Shown here piece by piece: positions 22,640 through 33,740 of a DNA stretch of 64,000 bases; position 1 is the first letter of the stretch; each line of letters begins with the position of its first letter. The stretch is from NCBI RefSeq assembly GCF_047675955.1, contig NC_132915.1, positions 52,280,026-52,344,025 on the forward strand. The letters run 5' to 3'. Source of the stretch: Chlorocebus sabaeus (lineage: Eukaryota; Chordata; Mammalia; Primates; Cercopithecidae). The position numbers and the translations under genes were made by a program. The notes below the pieces were generated by a model that was not told where the DNA came from, ran no database searches, and was given only the letters and a program-made list of their open reading frames with translations.

Positions 22640-25560
22640 CAAAATGAAGTACTACAAAACTGTTTGGTCTTTCCACATATATGAGTGATCATCTGCACTA
22701 TTCAACATTGCACTTGAGGCTTTAGCTGGCAATAAGAAACAAGAATTTGATGCATAAGAAATATAAACAATTGTTTAAGAAGAAGTAAAATGATCTCATC
22801 TCACTTTGTAGATGCTGTGATAACATATATGGAAAGCCCCAGGCCATAAAACATAAAACTAACACAAGTAATACAATAATTTATTGTGAATATATCATGA
22901 AGACAGCTATAAAATAAACAATCAGAAAGCAAATAGCTCTCATATATGCAAACACTAACCAGTTAGAGAAGAAAATCAAGTTTATGAAAACAGCAAGAAT
23001 TATTAAATTGTTTAGGACAAACAACAGAAAGAGTGAAAAATGTTATGAAAAAAAACTTTTAAAAAATGACTGAAAATGCAAAGTCACCCTATGTTAATTT
23101 ACAAACTGAATTAAATCCAAACTAAAACACTGTGTTATATTTTTTATCATATTAGACAGGATGACACTAAAACTGACATAGAAAAACTAACATTCAAGAA
23201 TAGTCATAAAAACACTAAAACCAAAAAGCTATGATGGAGTACTAGTCTCCTAGACATTAAAGCATACAATAAAACTTTCGTAATTGAAATAATGTGTCAT
23301 CATGCATGAATAGACAAAGCATAATTGACTAAACTCCAGTACCTATGAATATTGAAGAATAAACCTCAGTACATATGGATATTTAAGAATTGGTAAAGGT
23401 GGCATCTCATATTACTGAAACAACAATGGAGTTTACAAAATATATAGCAACAAGGTAAATGGCTACCATTGGAAAACTGATGAAATTAGATGCACACCTC
23501 ACATCAAACACAAGAATGAATTTTAAATGTCTCAGAGATCTAAATGTGAAATAACCTTTGAAACAATTCATGCAACAATAATAAAACCATGCAAATACTG
23601 GGAGAAAATATGGGTACATTCTTTGATAATGAGTGTAGGAGATAGTTTCCTAAATATGACTCAAAATCCAGACGCAATGAATTAACGGATTAATAAATTT
23701 GACAATTCAAAATATTTTAGGAAAACTCTCCTTTGCAAAGCACAAAATCAAGAAAGGCAAAAGGCAACTGAAAGACTGGGAGAAATTTTTGGCACTGTAT
23801 ATCACATATAAAGAGTTCACGTCATTACTATATGAAGAACTCTTATATGCCGACGTAAAAACAGATCTATCCAACAGAAAAAAATGGGCAAAGACATAAA
23901 CATACAACTCACAAAAATATATATTAAAATGGCACTTAACTATATGAAAAGATGTTCATTTCAATCATATTAAAATATATATTAAAACTATAACAAGGTA
24001 TCATTTCTAATATATCACAGTGGCAAAAATTAAAATTTATAAAAATTAATTCCTGACAAAATCACCAAAAAGTAGGAATTCTGTTGGAATAGCTGTAGAG
24101 AGACAGAGACTCTCACAAATCTATTTTTGATCCTACAAGTTTCACTTACTGGAATTTACCCTGAAGATATCCTCCCAACAATACAGAAAAATATTGTTGG
24201 ACACACACAAGGTTATTCATTACATTATTTATAATCGAAAAATATTAAAAATAAAATAAATAGGTATACATGGGAGAGTGAATAAACTATGGTACATATA
24301 AAGAAGTACAATAGAGCTAGATAAAAGTATAAGTTATATGTTTGAGAACTAATACAGAGTTGTTTACAAAATATATATTTCTCAGGGGGAAATGCAAAGG
24401 GCAAAAGAGTATCTTTAGCTTTATCTTTTCTGTAAGAAAGAAATTTTATGTCAGTGAGACAGGATTTTTCTTGGCCCCTTTGCCTGGCTCACATCAGGAG
24501 GTGCCGTGGCTACTCAGCTGGCTGGGCCACATCCGGCTTGCGCTCTGGCTGGCGGCTCCCACAGTCACTGCGACTGCCTACTCAGCCTCTGATGTGGGGT
24601 GGGGTGTGCTCCATGCAAGGCTTGCTGCTGGACCAGGCATGTTGCTGTGAGGGGAACGCAGCGGTGCCCAGACAGGGGTGCTGGTGACCGCAAAGCCCCA
24701 GAAGGAGTGTTATAGCATGCTAATTAGCTTTTTTAGTCCCATGTTTGCAGCCTGAGGGATGGTGGCATGTTAATGGTTCAGTCAGCCCCTTGCCTCATTA
24801 GAGCCTGCAGCTCCAGGGCTCGCTCAGCCCCATTGCTGCTTCTTGTTACATGGGGTGGCTGCCCTCCCCTGGTAGAAGGCAGAGGGTCACAGCATTACAG
24901 CCTTCTGAGTACCCACATGCACATGCAGTGAGTTCTGAGTTCTTGTCCTGTGTCCAAGAAGAAAGAGGTCATGCTGACAATTGAAGGGTGACAAGGGTGG
25001 AGAATTTTATTAAGCAATAAAACAGCTCTCAGCAGAGAAGGGATGGGAAGGTGGTCTCTCACCCAAAGTTGGGTTGTCTCTTCCAGTGTGCCTGAGTCTG
25101 GGGTTTTTATAGGCACAGGATGTGGCAGGGGCAGGTTGTAGGTAGTATTGGAAAAGGCAACATTTGATTGGTTAAAAAGCATTGTTCAGAAAGAACCAAT
25201 AGAGAAAGGATAGGCAAACTGGAACAGAAGTTCTCACTTTGGTTTGTGGGGTTCATCCAGAACCAGCAGTCCCTTCTTTCAGGCTTAAGGCTGTTTTGAC
25301 CTTGAAGGTGCAGTTTCACCTGGAATCTGCCCCTATCTGCCTAGGCATTTGTCTGCTTCCTGCCACTATCATAAGCATACTATATGTTTTTAATATATGC
25401 ATAAAATATGTATATACCTATATATATTTACTCATTTGTACCAAAAGATATAAATAGAAAATGTTAACAGAAACAAACAGAAAGGGTAAACCAGAAATGA
25501 ATGAGAGTGGTTGTCTGCAAGAGGTGAGAAGAAATGGATTGAAAAAGATAGACTAAAATG
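22640..25560 (+). mobile_element. Older LINE-1 (L1M-type) ORF2-3' UTR, split by an LTR
   Basis: Immediately downstream of the young L1, 'ctattcaacattgcacttgaggctttagctggcaataag' (22699-22737) and 'gtagatgctgtgataacatatatgg' (22808-22832) follow L1 ORF2 with high divergence. Later blocks near 23100-24330 follow the ORF2 C-terminal region ('atgggagagtgaataaactatggtac', 24268-24294). After the LTR insertion, 'aaccagaaatgaatgagagtggttgtctgcaagagg' (25490-25526) fits an old L1 3' UTR. Open frames are short. Confidence 0.7.
24449..25371 (-). mobile_element. Solo LTR, ERV1 class, subfamily not identified
   Basis: Read on the minus strand it begins TGATAGTGGCAGGAAGC (25371 leftwards) and ends ...CTCACTGACA (24449), 923 bp, with TG...CA ends. 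On that strand there are CCAATCAAATG (U3), a TATAAAAAC box at about 25103-25111, and TTAATAAAATTC as poly-A signal at about 25006-25018. Then comes an unusually long, GC-rich U5-like part with 'ggacaagaactcagaactcac'. The poly-A neighbourhood resembles the HERV-9/HUERS-P group of ERV1 LTRs. It stands out as the most GC-rich block of the window. I could not confirm a TSD. Confidence 0.7.
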
Positions 25561-26698
25561 AGAAAGAATGGAGACAAGAAAGTACACTTAAATATAAATA
25601 TCTAGGATATGATGATCTGAGGTGCATTTTAAATCACCCACTCTAACTACTTATTAACAGCTTTGAAGAAAGATTTCTTTAAGGAAAGGCTTTAAAACTA
25701 GAAGCTAAAAAGAATTTTTTGGATTAACTGTGGACTTTATTTCATCCTTGATAAGCATGAGCTCTGTGTCCTCTAGGGATACAAATGAACAAGTAAAACT
25801 CTAAAAGTCAGGAGTCAGTTTCTTCAAAGCTGGCTGTATTTTAGATTTTTCAAGAGATTTAATTTACAATATTTTCTAATATCTGTCATTGTAAGTTGGT
25901 TATATTGTGGCTCAATTTTCTAAATTTATTTCTAAAAACTATAAACATATAAATGTTTGATTACATAAAGGAGATTTTCCTTAAAACATTTTTCTCTTCA
26001 TACAGTCTCCAAAGAGATAGTAAAGATGCAAAGTTTGCGAGTGAGGTAAACACCAAAAAACCCACAATCAAACCAAAACACCAAGATTTCTGGTCAGGGC
26101 CTATTGGAGGTAAAAGAGCCAAATTTCTTGAGAGGAAAATAATGTTATTCCAGAAGATTTTCTAAATAAAGAGAGTTAGGCCAATGACAAAAATGGCAGG
26201 TATTTTTTTGAACCAGTTTTACTCTTCTTAGAATTAAAAATCAAGCCATTAAAATTAACAGTTGCAGTGTTAACAGTGAATGCCTGTTAAAATGAAGCAG
26301 TTAATCACCAGGAACAGCATATTAAAACTGTTAATTTGTAGGTTTGAAACTTCCCTTTAATTAAAGCTGTAGGAAAAGCTTCCCGTTCAAAGCAAATCTG
26401 AGATCTCATGGCCTCTGTTATGCTTGTGAAATATCACAAAGAAAAGTCCTTTTGGAGGGGAGTGTCAGGGTGATGATGAAGGGAATCTGAGTGCTTGATT
26501 TGAAAGGATTAAGCTTTCTCCCCCTTAGCCTTTAAAAATAATCTATAACAGAATAGCAGTAATTTTGATTTCTGGAAAGTGACAAATGCAATCAGACTGC
26601 ATAAATATTCTACAGAATTAGTGGGCTGCATCTAGATGACATAAAAGAGAAAGAAAGAAAGAAGGCATTTCCAGAAACAAGGTCTAAAAAGTTAGCAT
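25561..26698. other. Unique sequence with candidate conserved non-coding block
   Basis: No gene or repeat is recognised. The 26240-26640 part has balanced composition, repeated GTTAA-containing motifs and AT homeodomain-like cores. It looks like non-repetitive sequence of possible regulatory use (see separate entry). Confidence 0.45.
26240..26640. promoter_or_regulatory. Candidate non-coding regulatory element (speculative)
   Basis: Within about 110 bp (26244-26342) there are at least five CAGTTAA/TTAACAG/CTGTTAA-type motifs (TTAACAGTTGC, GTTAACAG, CTGTTAAAA, CAGTTAATC, CTGTTAATT). TTTAATTAAAG follows at 26357-26367. TAACNG is the MYB core and TTAATTAA a homeodomain core. There is no coding signal. 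The call rests only on motif density and lack of repeat identity. Confidence 0.3.
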
Positions 26699-27012
26699 GG
26701 CTGGGCTTGGTGGCTCATGCCTGTAATCCCAGCACTTTGGGAGGCTGAAGCAGGTGGATCACTTGAGGTCAGGAGTTCGAGATCAGCCTGGCCACTGTGG
26801 TAAAACCCCATCTCTACTAAAAATACAAAAAATGAGCCAGGCGTGGTGGTGCATGCCTGCAATCCCAACTACTCAGGAGGCTGAGGTGGGACAATGCTTG
26901 AACCTGGGAGGAAGGGGTTGCAGTGAGCCAAGATCATGCCACTGCACTCGAGCCAGGATGACAGAGCAAGACTCTGTCTCAAAAATAAATAAATGAATAA
27001 ACAAACAAATAA
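26699..27012 (+). mobile_element. Alu SINE, full length
   Basis: 'ggctgggcttggtggctcatgcc' through both arms to 'gactctgtctcaaaaataaataaatg', with a tail degraded to AAAT/AAAC repeats. AluS-age divergence. The flanks 'aaaagttagcat' (before) and 'aaaactagcatc' (after) suggest a mutated target-site duplication. Confidence 0.94.
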
Positions 27013-27109
27013 AACTAGCATCATAGAGTGAGATTTTGGGGGTAGGGAGTTGTTTATAACAATGTATTTGAAGTTAATAGGTTTTGATCCCTGAGACCAG
27101 CTTCCTAGA

Positions 27110-27285
27110 CTAGTGCCTCTCCGATTCTACTACTGCATGAGGGAGATTTGTGAAACATTGATTCCAGGACCAGTGCTAATAGAGATTCGGATTCAGTAAG
27201 CTTTAATTGAGCCTGGAATCTCCATTTCAATGTGTATCCCAGAAGTGGTTCATATAGGTGCTTCACAGGCTGACTTTGAGATACG
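27110..27285 (+). mobile_element. MER5A-like hAT (Charlie) DNA transposon relic
   Basis: The order 'agtgcctctccgattctac', 'gattccaggacc', 'agattcggattcagtaagc', 'ctggaatctccatttcaatgtg', 'aggctgactttgagat' follows MER5A (consensus blocks: AGTGGTTCTCAAAC, GATTGCTGGGCC, TTTCTGATTCAGTAGG, GAGAATTTGCATTTC, CACTTTGAGA). Non-autonomous and inactive. Confidence 0.65.
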
Positions 27286-27289
27286 ATTT

Positions 27290-27885
27290 TGTAAAAAAAT
27301 GTATACCCTCAAGAATGCTTTTCACTTCCTATCCTGGTGAGTTCTCTGTATGAATGAAAAAAACAGCAGAAACCCGAGGGCACATTAGAAACTACAGTCA
27401 TAAATAACAGTTACAACTATCGTGAAATTTTTAAGTACTAAGAGGTGAAAATAATAAGCAAAATCGATGATTCAATTTCTAATATAAGTGTGTTTGTACT
27501 AAATAAAACATGTGTTGTGAAAATGAGCATAAAAAAACAGCAACCAGGATAAGTTACATCAAATATCCTCATACTATTGACTCTACACATGGGCTTCTAA
27601 TTCTGCTTACAAACAAATTAAAAGCAATGACTAGCATGTGTTTTCTACAGATACTAGGTATGTTGAAAGAACATTGAATATATTAAATTTTAATACTTGC
27701 AACGTGCTATGCAGGATCTACAATTATACTAATCATTTTCAAAATATTGAAAACTGATAGATAATCTGAAAAACTTTTTCAAGGACACAAACGTATCATT
27801 TGCTGGTACCAAGACTTGATTAATTGCTTACCTTATTAAAAAATACAAAGATTTTGTGTATATGCATATTGAGCATTTATCACTC
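27290..27885. other. Unassigned AT-rich sequence
   Basis: Nothing recognisable here. Confidence 0.5.
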
Positions 27886-27985
27886 ATTCTGTGCCTGGCC
27901 AGATGACATATTTTTAGATCCTCGCATCTAGCACAATTTATGGTATATATCAGACACTATGTAAATGTTTCTTGAATGAGATCAC
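27886..27985 (+). mobile_element. LINE-2 3' end relic
   Basis: 'gatcctcgcatctagcacaatttatggtatatatcagacactatgtaaatgtttcttgaatgag' follows the terminal L2 blocks (…agcacagtgcctggcac.. and ..caataaatgtttgttgaatg), with many changes. Confidence 0.5.
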
Positions 27986-28137
27986 TTTCCATTAATATTT
28001 TATATTTTAAAGAAAATCATGAAACATTATTTTTAAAGTAAAACATGATTTTTATTACTTCCCACATGTTGCAACCCAACTAAAATATCTAAATATGGGC
28101 ATCCACCTTGGCAGTGATGACAATATAGGCTACTACA

Positions 28138-28345
28138 TAAGGATGCAGGTTCTGGGTCTACAAGACTTGATTGCTAATATTTACAGACTATGTGGTCTAA
28201 TGCAATAACTTCACTTCTGTTAGTCTCAGTATCTTCAATTATAAAATTAGATAATAAAAGTAAAACTACCTCAAAAGTTGTTTCATAGATTGAATTAGCA
28301 TTGTTTGCATCACACAAATGCCCAATAAATATAAATTATTCACTG
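28138..28345 (+). mobile_element. MIR SINE
   Basis: 'gcaggttctgggtctacaagacttg', 'tgtggtctaatgcaataacttcacttctgttagtctcagtatcttcaattataaaattagataata' and 'ctcaaaagttgtttcatagattgaattagc' follow the MIR core and 3' half in order. The element ends with 'cccaataaatataaatt'. Confidence 0.75.
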
Positions 28346-28815
28346 AAACAGCTGTATGCAGTATTGAAATTTTCATTTCATGAATAAAATCATAATGTTC
28401 AATCACATACATGCGACAATATTAATTATGTTCTGATTGTCAGGTCAAAAAGTAGAAATTCAAGCTATGCCACTACATCTAATATATGATAATGATAATT
28501 ATGGAGAAAGCACGTGTTATTACTGGTAATGATAGGAAAAGATTACTCCAAAGTAAATTCTAAAAAGAATTCTTAGAAAAACTGCAGTGTATATTTGTTG
28601 ACACAAACACCACTCACATACATATTCACATGGACAGATACACACATACCACTACATATGCCCAGTATTTTTTAATATATAGGAATAACCATAGTTTCTA
28701 ACAACTTATATAGGATATAACTGACATACAATAAGCTGTACATAAAGTTTATAATTTCATAAGATTTAGCACATGTAAACATGCATGAAATTCAAGAATC
28801 AAAATAACAAATATA
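28346..28815. other. Unassigned AT-rich sequence
   Basis: No gene or named repeat. Some imperfect CA-rich runs occur near 28600-28660. Confidence 0.5.
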
Positions 28816-28819
28816 TGTA

Positions 28820-31030
28820 TCATGTTCAAGAGTTTTCTTAAGCCTTTTTGTAACTTATTCCTCTCATTGATTTTTTATATCTATAGAATCTATAGTGATA
28901 TCTCCTCTTCGATAACTGATTTTACTAATTTGTGTCTTAATTTCCCCCAAATTAGTCTGACTGGAGATTTATTCATTTTAGTGATCTTTTCAAAGAATCA
29001 GCTTTTGTTGTCACTGATATTTTTCCCCATTGAATCATATTTTTTATCTGTTTGGTTTCTCTTCTTTATTTCATAACTTTGGCTTCTTTTGTGTCTAAAA
29101 TGTGTTGTTTTCTTAATTGGTGTCTTAAGGTGACAGTTTAGATAAGTGAATTTTAGATGTTTTTTCTAATTCAAGCTCTAAATGCTATACATTTCTCTCT
29201 AAACATTTTATTAACTATATCTCATAAAATCTGAAATGCTTTGTTTCATGTGTGTATGTGTGTATATATAGACACACACATATATACATATGGAAAATAT
29301 TTGTTTTCCTTTACATCTTTATTGATCATCTTTGTGTTATTTCAAAGTGTGTAGCTTAATTTCACATATTTATGAATTTCTAGATATTGTTCTCTTACTG
29401 CTTTAGAATTTAATTCTCCTACGGTAAAAATGCATACTTTGTATGATTTTAGTGTCTTATATGAATTGAAAATATACTGAGACATGTTTATGGCCCAAAT
29501 TTTATTCTACCTTGATGGTATTTTCATAGGCACATGAAAGAAAAATAGATGCTGCTATGACTAGAAGGAGAGTTATACAAATGTAAACTATATCATGTTA
29601 GTCGATAGTATTAAGTTCTTTATACCCTTACTGGTTTTCTGTCTTTTGTTCTGTCAATTACTGAGAGAAAAATATTATAAGACTATTTGAGTGTTTCAAT
29701 TTTGTTAGTTTTGGCTTCATGTATTTTGAAGAATATTTTGATATAAACACACATAGAAGTGTTATATCTTTTTGATGAATTGACCTCTTTATCATCATGA
29801 AATGGCTCTTTTTAATATTCCACAGTCTACTGTAGAATTAATGTCTTAATCTGACATTAAGATTTCAGATTTCTTTTGGTCATTCTTTGCATGGCTTACA
29901 TTTTCCAAACATTTTACTTTCAATCTATCTGTCTATATAATTAAAGTATATTCCTTGTCAAAAGTATATAGTTAGACCTTGCTCACACTATCTCACAATC
30001 TTTGCTTTTCAAATAAACTCTTAGACCCATTAACATTTAATGTAATTGTAGATATGTTTTGTTTTAAGTCTACACCTTGCTGTTTTCTATTTAAGCTATA
30101 TGTTCTTTATCTCTCTTTCCCCATTTTTCTGTCTTCTTATGAACAAATTGAGCATTTTTAAAATTCTATCTCCACTATTGGTTCTTTAATAATACTTTAT
30201 TTTAAAATTTGTATTCTAGGCTTATATTATGCATCTTTAAATTATTATAATCTAGTATAAAATAATGTTATGCCATGTCACATATAATGTAAGGATAATG
30301 TAAATATCCTTACAAAAGCATACTTTTATTTCCTCCTCTTCTTTTTTTTTGCTATTATTGTAATGTCTTTTATTTCTGCATATGTTGGAGATTTAATTAT
30401 CTTTAAGAGATTTAAAATGCAAATAATTTTTTTTTAATGTAACAATATATTTAACATTTACAGTGATCTTCTAAATCTTTGTTGTTTTGATGTAGATGCT
30501 CTATGGCTTTATTTTCCTTCTACTTAATGAATCTTCAGTGTTTTCTTATAGAACATCTCACTGGTAATAAAATATTTAGCTTATATTTCTTAAAATTACT
30601 CTTTATTTTGCCTTCTTTTTATTTTTATATATACATTTGCTAAATATATATTTCTAGGTTGAAAGTTTATTTTTCTTTTAGTGCTTTAATAATTGATTTC
30701 TAGCTTGCATTGTTTCTGAAAAAAAGTCTAATGTCACTGTTTTGCTCTTCTCTATATAATGTATCTTTTTTCTCTATCTACCTTTAATATTTAGTTTTCA
30801 TAATTGTTTTTCAAACATTTAATTATTATACATCTTGATGGGGTTTTTCTTATTTTTCTTATTTTTCTTCTGCTTACATTTCACATAGTTTCTTGAACTT
30901 TTGATTTCAAAAACAACTTCAGTATTATCTTCAGTCATCATTTCTTCAAATACTATTGCAGATTGTTTTTCTTTCAAATATATAGTCTGTTACCTTTCAG
31001 ATATTATAATTTTCATCTACAGATAACTTA
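28820..31030 (-). mobile_element. Old LINE-1 (L1M-type), antisense, ORF2 5' half and upstream
   Basis: The plus strand reads as antisense L1 ORF2. 'tctgactggagatttattcattttagtgatcttttcaaagaatcagcttttg' (28957-29008), 'ctctaaatgctatacatttctctctaaacattttatt' (29176-29212), 'cctctttatcatcatgaaatggctctttttaat' (29785-29817) and 'cccattaacatttaatgtaattgtagatatg' (30026-30056) mark the endonuclease-RT region. Further upstream L1 or HAL1-like sequence runs to the MaLR provirus. It probably resumes at 33288. No intact frame is seen. Confidence 0.75.
29249..29291. repeat. TG/TA/CA imperfect palindromic microsatellite
   Basis: TGTGTGTATGTGTGTATATATA is followed at once by GACACACACATATATACATA, so the array is an imperfect inverted repeat within the old L1. 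Confidence 0.85.
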
Positions 31031-31403
31031 TGATATGGTTTGACTGTGTCTCCATCCAAATCTCATCTTCAGTTGTAGTTCCTATAATCCCCATATCTTG
31101 TGGGATGGACCCAGTGGGAGGCAATTGAATCATGGGGCGGTTACCCCATACTATTCTCATGATAGGGACTGAGTTCTCACAAGATCTGAAGGTTTTATAA
31201 GGCGATTTTCCCTCTTTGCTCAGCATTTCTCCTTGATGCCACCATATGAAGAAGGATATGTTTGCTTCCCCTTCCACCATGATTGTAAATTTTCTGAGAC
31301 TTCCCCAGCTATGCTGAATTGTGAGTCAATTAAGTCTCTTTCCTTAATAAATTACCCAGTCTTGGTTATGTCTTTATTAACAGCATGAGAATGGATTAAT
31401 ATA
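31031..31403 (+). repeat. 5' LTR of the MST-type element
   Basis: It starts TGATATGGTTTGACTGTG and ends GGATTAATATA. It contains the TATA-like 'ggttttataagg' (31191-31202) and a 'ccttaataaattaccc' poly-A region (31343-31358). Directly after it 'gtaaattggtgctgggaatgggg' matches the usual start of MaLR internal sequence. Confidence 0.88.
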
Positions 31404-32917
31404 GTAAATTGGTGCTGGGAATGGGGCACTGCTGTAAATATACCCAAAAATTTGGATGCAACTTTGAAACTGGGTAAGAGGCAGAGGTTGGAACAGTTTG
31501 GAGGACTCAGAAGAAGATAAGAAAATGTGGAAAAGCTTGGAACTTCCTAGACTTGTTGAATGACTTTGACCAAAATGCTGATAATAACATGGAAAATAAG
31601 GTCCAGGCTGAGGTGGTCTCAGATAGAGATGAGGAACTTGGGAACTGGAATAAAAGTCACTCTTGCTATGCAAAGAGACTAGTGGCATTTCGTCCCTGCC
31701 CTAGAAGCCTGAGTAATTTTGAACTTGAGAGAGATGATTTAGGGTATCCGGCAGATGAAATTTCTAAGCAGCATAGCATTCAAGAGGAAGCAGAGCAGTA
31801 AAGTTTGAAAAAATTTGCAACTTGACAATGTGATAGAAAAGAAAAACCCATTTTCTGGAGAGAAATTCAAGCCAGCTGCAGAAATTTGCATAAGCAATGA
31901 GGAGCCAAATGTTAATCACCATGATAATGGGGAAAATGTCTCTAGGGTATGTCACAGACCTTTACAGCAACCCCTCCCATTACAGGTCTAGAGGCCTAGG
32001 AGAGAAAAACGATTTCCTGGGCTAGGCCCGTGGATCCACTGCTGGGTGAAGCCTTAGGACATGGTGCCCTGAGCCCTAGCTGCTTCAGCTCTAACCATGG
32101 CTAAAAGGGGCCAACATACAGTTCAGGGCACTGCTTCAGAGAGTGCAAGCCCCAAGACACCATCATTGAGCCTTGGGTGCACAGAAGTCAAAAATGGAGA
32201 ATTGGGAACCTCTACCTAGATTTCAGAGGATGTATCGAAATGCTTGGATGCCCAAGCAGAACTTTGCTTCAGGGGTGGAGCTCTCATGAAGAACCTCTGC
32301 CAGGACAGTGTGGAAGGGAAATGCGGGATTGGAGCCCCCACACAGAGTCCCCAGTGAGAAACTGCCTAGTGGAGCTGAGGAAAGAGCCACCGTCCTCCAG
32401 ACCCCAGAATGGTAGAGTCACCGACAGCTTGCACTGTGCACCTGGAAAAGTCAGTGATACGCCACACCAGCCTGTGAAAGCAGCCAGCAATGGGGCTGTG
32501 CCCTCCAAAGCCAGAGGGTTGGAGTTGCCCAAGCTGTGGGAGCCCAACTCTTGCATCAGTGAATGTAACACATGGAATCAAAGGAGATCATGTTGAAATT
32601 TTAAGGTTTAATGACTGCCCTATTGGATTTTGGACTTGCATGAGACCTGCAGCACCTGTGTTTTGGCCAATTTCTCCCATTCAGAACAGGTGTATTTACC
32701 CAATAACTGTACCCCCATTGTATCTAGGAAGTAACTAACTTCCTTTTGATTTTACTGACTGATAGGCAGAAGGGACTTGCCTTGTCTCAGATGAGACTTT
32801 AGATTTAGATTTTTGGGTTAATGCTGGAATGAGCTAAAACTCTGGGGGACTGTTGGAGAGGCACAATTGTATTTTGAAATGAGAGGACATGAGATTTGGT
32901 AGGGGCCAGTGGCAGAA
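31404..32917 (+). repeat. Internal region of the MST-type element
   Basis: Typical MaLR internal text: 'ggtgctgggaatggggcactgctgtaaa' at the start, 'ctttgaccaaaatgctgata', 'cccatggc'-like blocks and a purine-rich 'gaggacatgagatttggtaggggccagtggcag' (32883-32915) just before the 3' LTR, serving as the polypurine tract. The longest frame (139 codons, 32177-32596) starts mid-element, has no recognisable capsid or nucleocapsid motif, and is best taken as chance. Confidence 0.82.
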
Positions 32918-33287
32918 TGGTATGGTTTGTCTTTGTCCCCACCCAAATCTCATCTTGAATTGTAGATCCCATAATCCCCACATCTCATGGGAGGCATCTG
33001 GTGGGAGGTAATTTAATCATGGGAGCTGTTACTTCCATACTGTTCTCATGATAGTGAGTTCTCACAAGATCTAATGGTTTTACAAGGGGATTTCCCCTCT
33101 TCACTTGGCACTTCTCCTCGCTGTTGCCATGTGAAGAAGGTGTTCACTTCCCCTCTCACTATAATTATAAGTTTCCTGAGGCCTCCCCAATCACGCTGGA
33201 CTATGAGTTAATTAAACCTCTGTTCTCTATAAATTAAGTCTCAGGTATGTTTTTATTAGCAGTATGATGGACTAATGGACTAATATA
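32918..33287 (+). repeat. 3' LTR of the MST-type element
   Basis: It starts TGGTATGGTTTGTC and ends GGACTAATATA (33278-33287). It is parallel to the 5' LTR with many substitutions. A small duplication 'ggactaatggactaat' lies at its end (33269-33285). Confidence 0.87.
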
Positions 33288-33740
33288 ACCCATTTATTTC
33301 TTTTTTATATCACATTTCCATTCTCATGTTTATGTTCAGGTTTCCCTTCAAATAATTGAGTTTGTAAAGTATATTTATTTTAGTTACTATAATGTTTTTG
33401 GTTGATAATCCTTTCATGTTTCTATTTATTCATTTACTTTTTCCTAGTTACTGATGATATATACCTGCCTCATCTTATGTAATTTTTAATTGAACATCAG
33501 ATATTGTGAATTTTGTCTTGTTGAGTTTACTCAACAAGGATTTTGTTGTATTTCTTTAAAGTTTGTTGGACTTTTCCTGGCATGCTGTTATTTAACTTGC
33601 TGATGAGCATTATCCCTTTTAGTTTCTTTTTAATATTTTGGAGAGAGAGAATTTAGCTTTTATCTTAGAGACGATTTATATGCATTTCTTCATGTGACTT
33701 TCTGCAGGTTTTACTTAATTCTCTGTATAATTGGTGAAGT
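33288..33740 (-). mobile_element. Old LINE-1-type sequence, antisense, continuation after provirus
   Basis: 'tttttaattgaacatcagatattgtgaattttgtcttg' and 'tgttgtatttctttaaagtttgttggacttttcctggca' fit the common antisense old-L1 pattern (..tagacattgtgaattttaccttgttgggtgctgga..). It includes 33335-33446, which is one donor of the composite duplication at 35122. Confidence 0.5.
33335..33446 (+). repeat. Donor copy A of composite local duplication
   Basis: About 112 bp ('ttcaggtttcccttcaaata' ... 'catttactttttccta') reappear at 35122-35235 with about four substitutions and one 2-bp indel by manual alignment. The match ends sharply at TTCCTA|G here versus TTCCTA|C there. Confidence 0.9.

Larger units (their letters stand above)
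31031..33287 (+). mobile_element. MST-type MaLR provirus with both LTRs (2.26 kb)
   Basis: Complete layout of a MaLR (ERVL-MaLR, non-autonomous) element: 5' LTR, internal region of about 1.5 kb, purine-rich tract and 3' LTR in direct orientation. It is inserted in the antisense old L1. Both LTRs share 'tggtttg..tgt', 'accc..gtgggaggc/taatt', 'atggttttata/acaaggggattt' and end GATTAATATA / GACTAATATA. The LTRs differ visibly from each other, so the insertion is old. MaLRs carry only degenerate gag-like information and depend on ERVL proteins. No functional frame remains. Confidence 0.88.

Noticed and set aside
24342..24687. Two overlapping frames of 102 and 79 codons
   Set aside because: They overlie the GC-rich end of an antisense LTR, where stops are rare by composition. 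They have no initiation context or homology.
32177..32596. 139-codon frame, second longest in the window
   Set aside because: It lies inside the decayed MST internal region, starts mid-element and shows no gag, protease or zinc-knuckle motif.
31026..33292. Target-site duplication for the MST provirus
   Set aside because: ACTTA before and ACCCA after agree at only three of five bases, so I do not claim a TSD.
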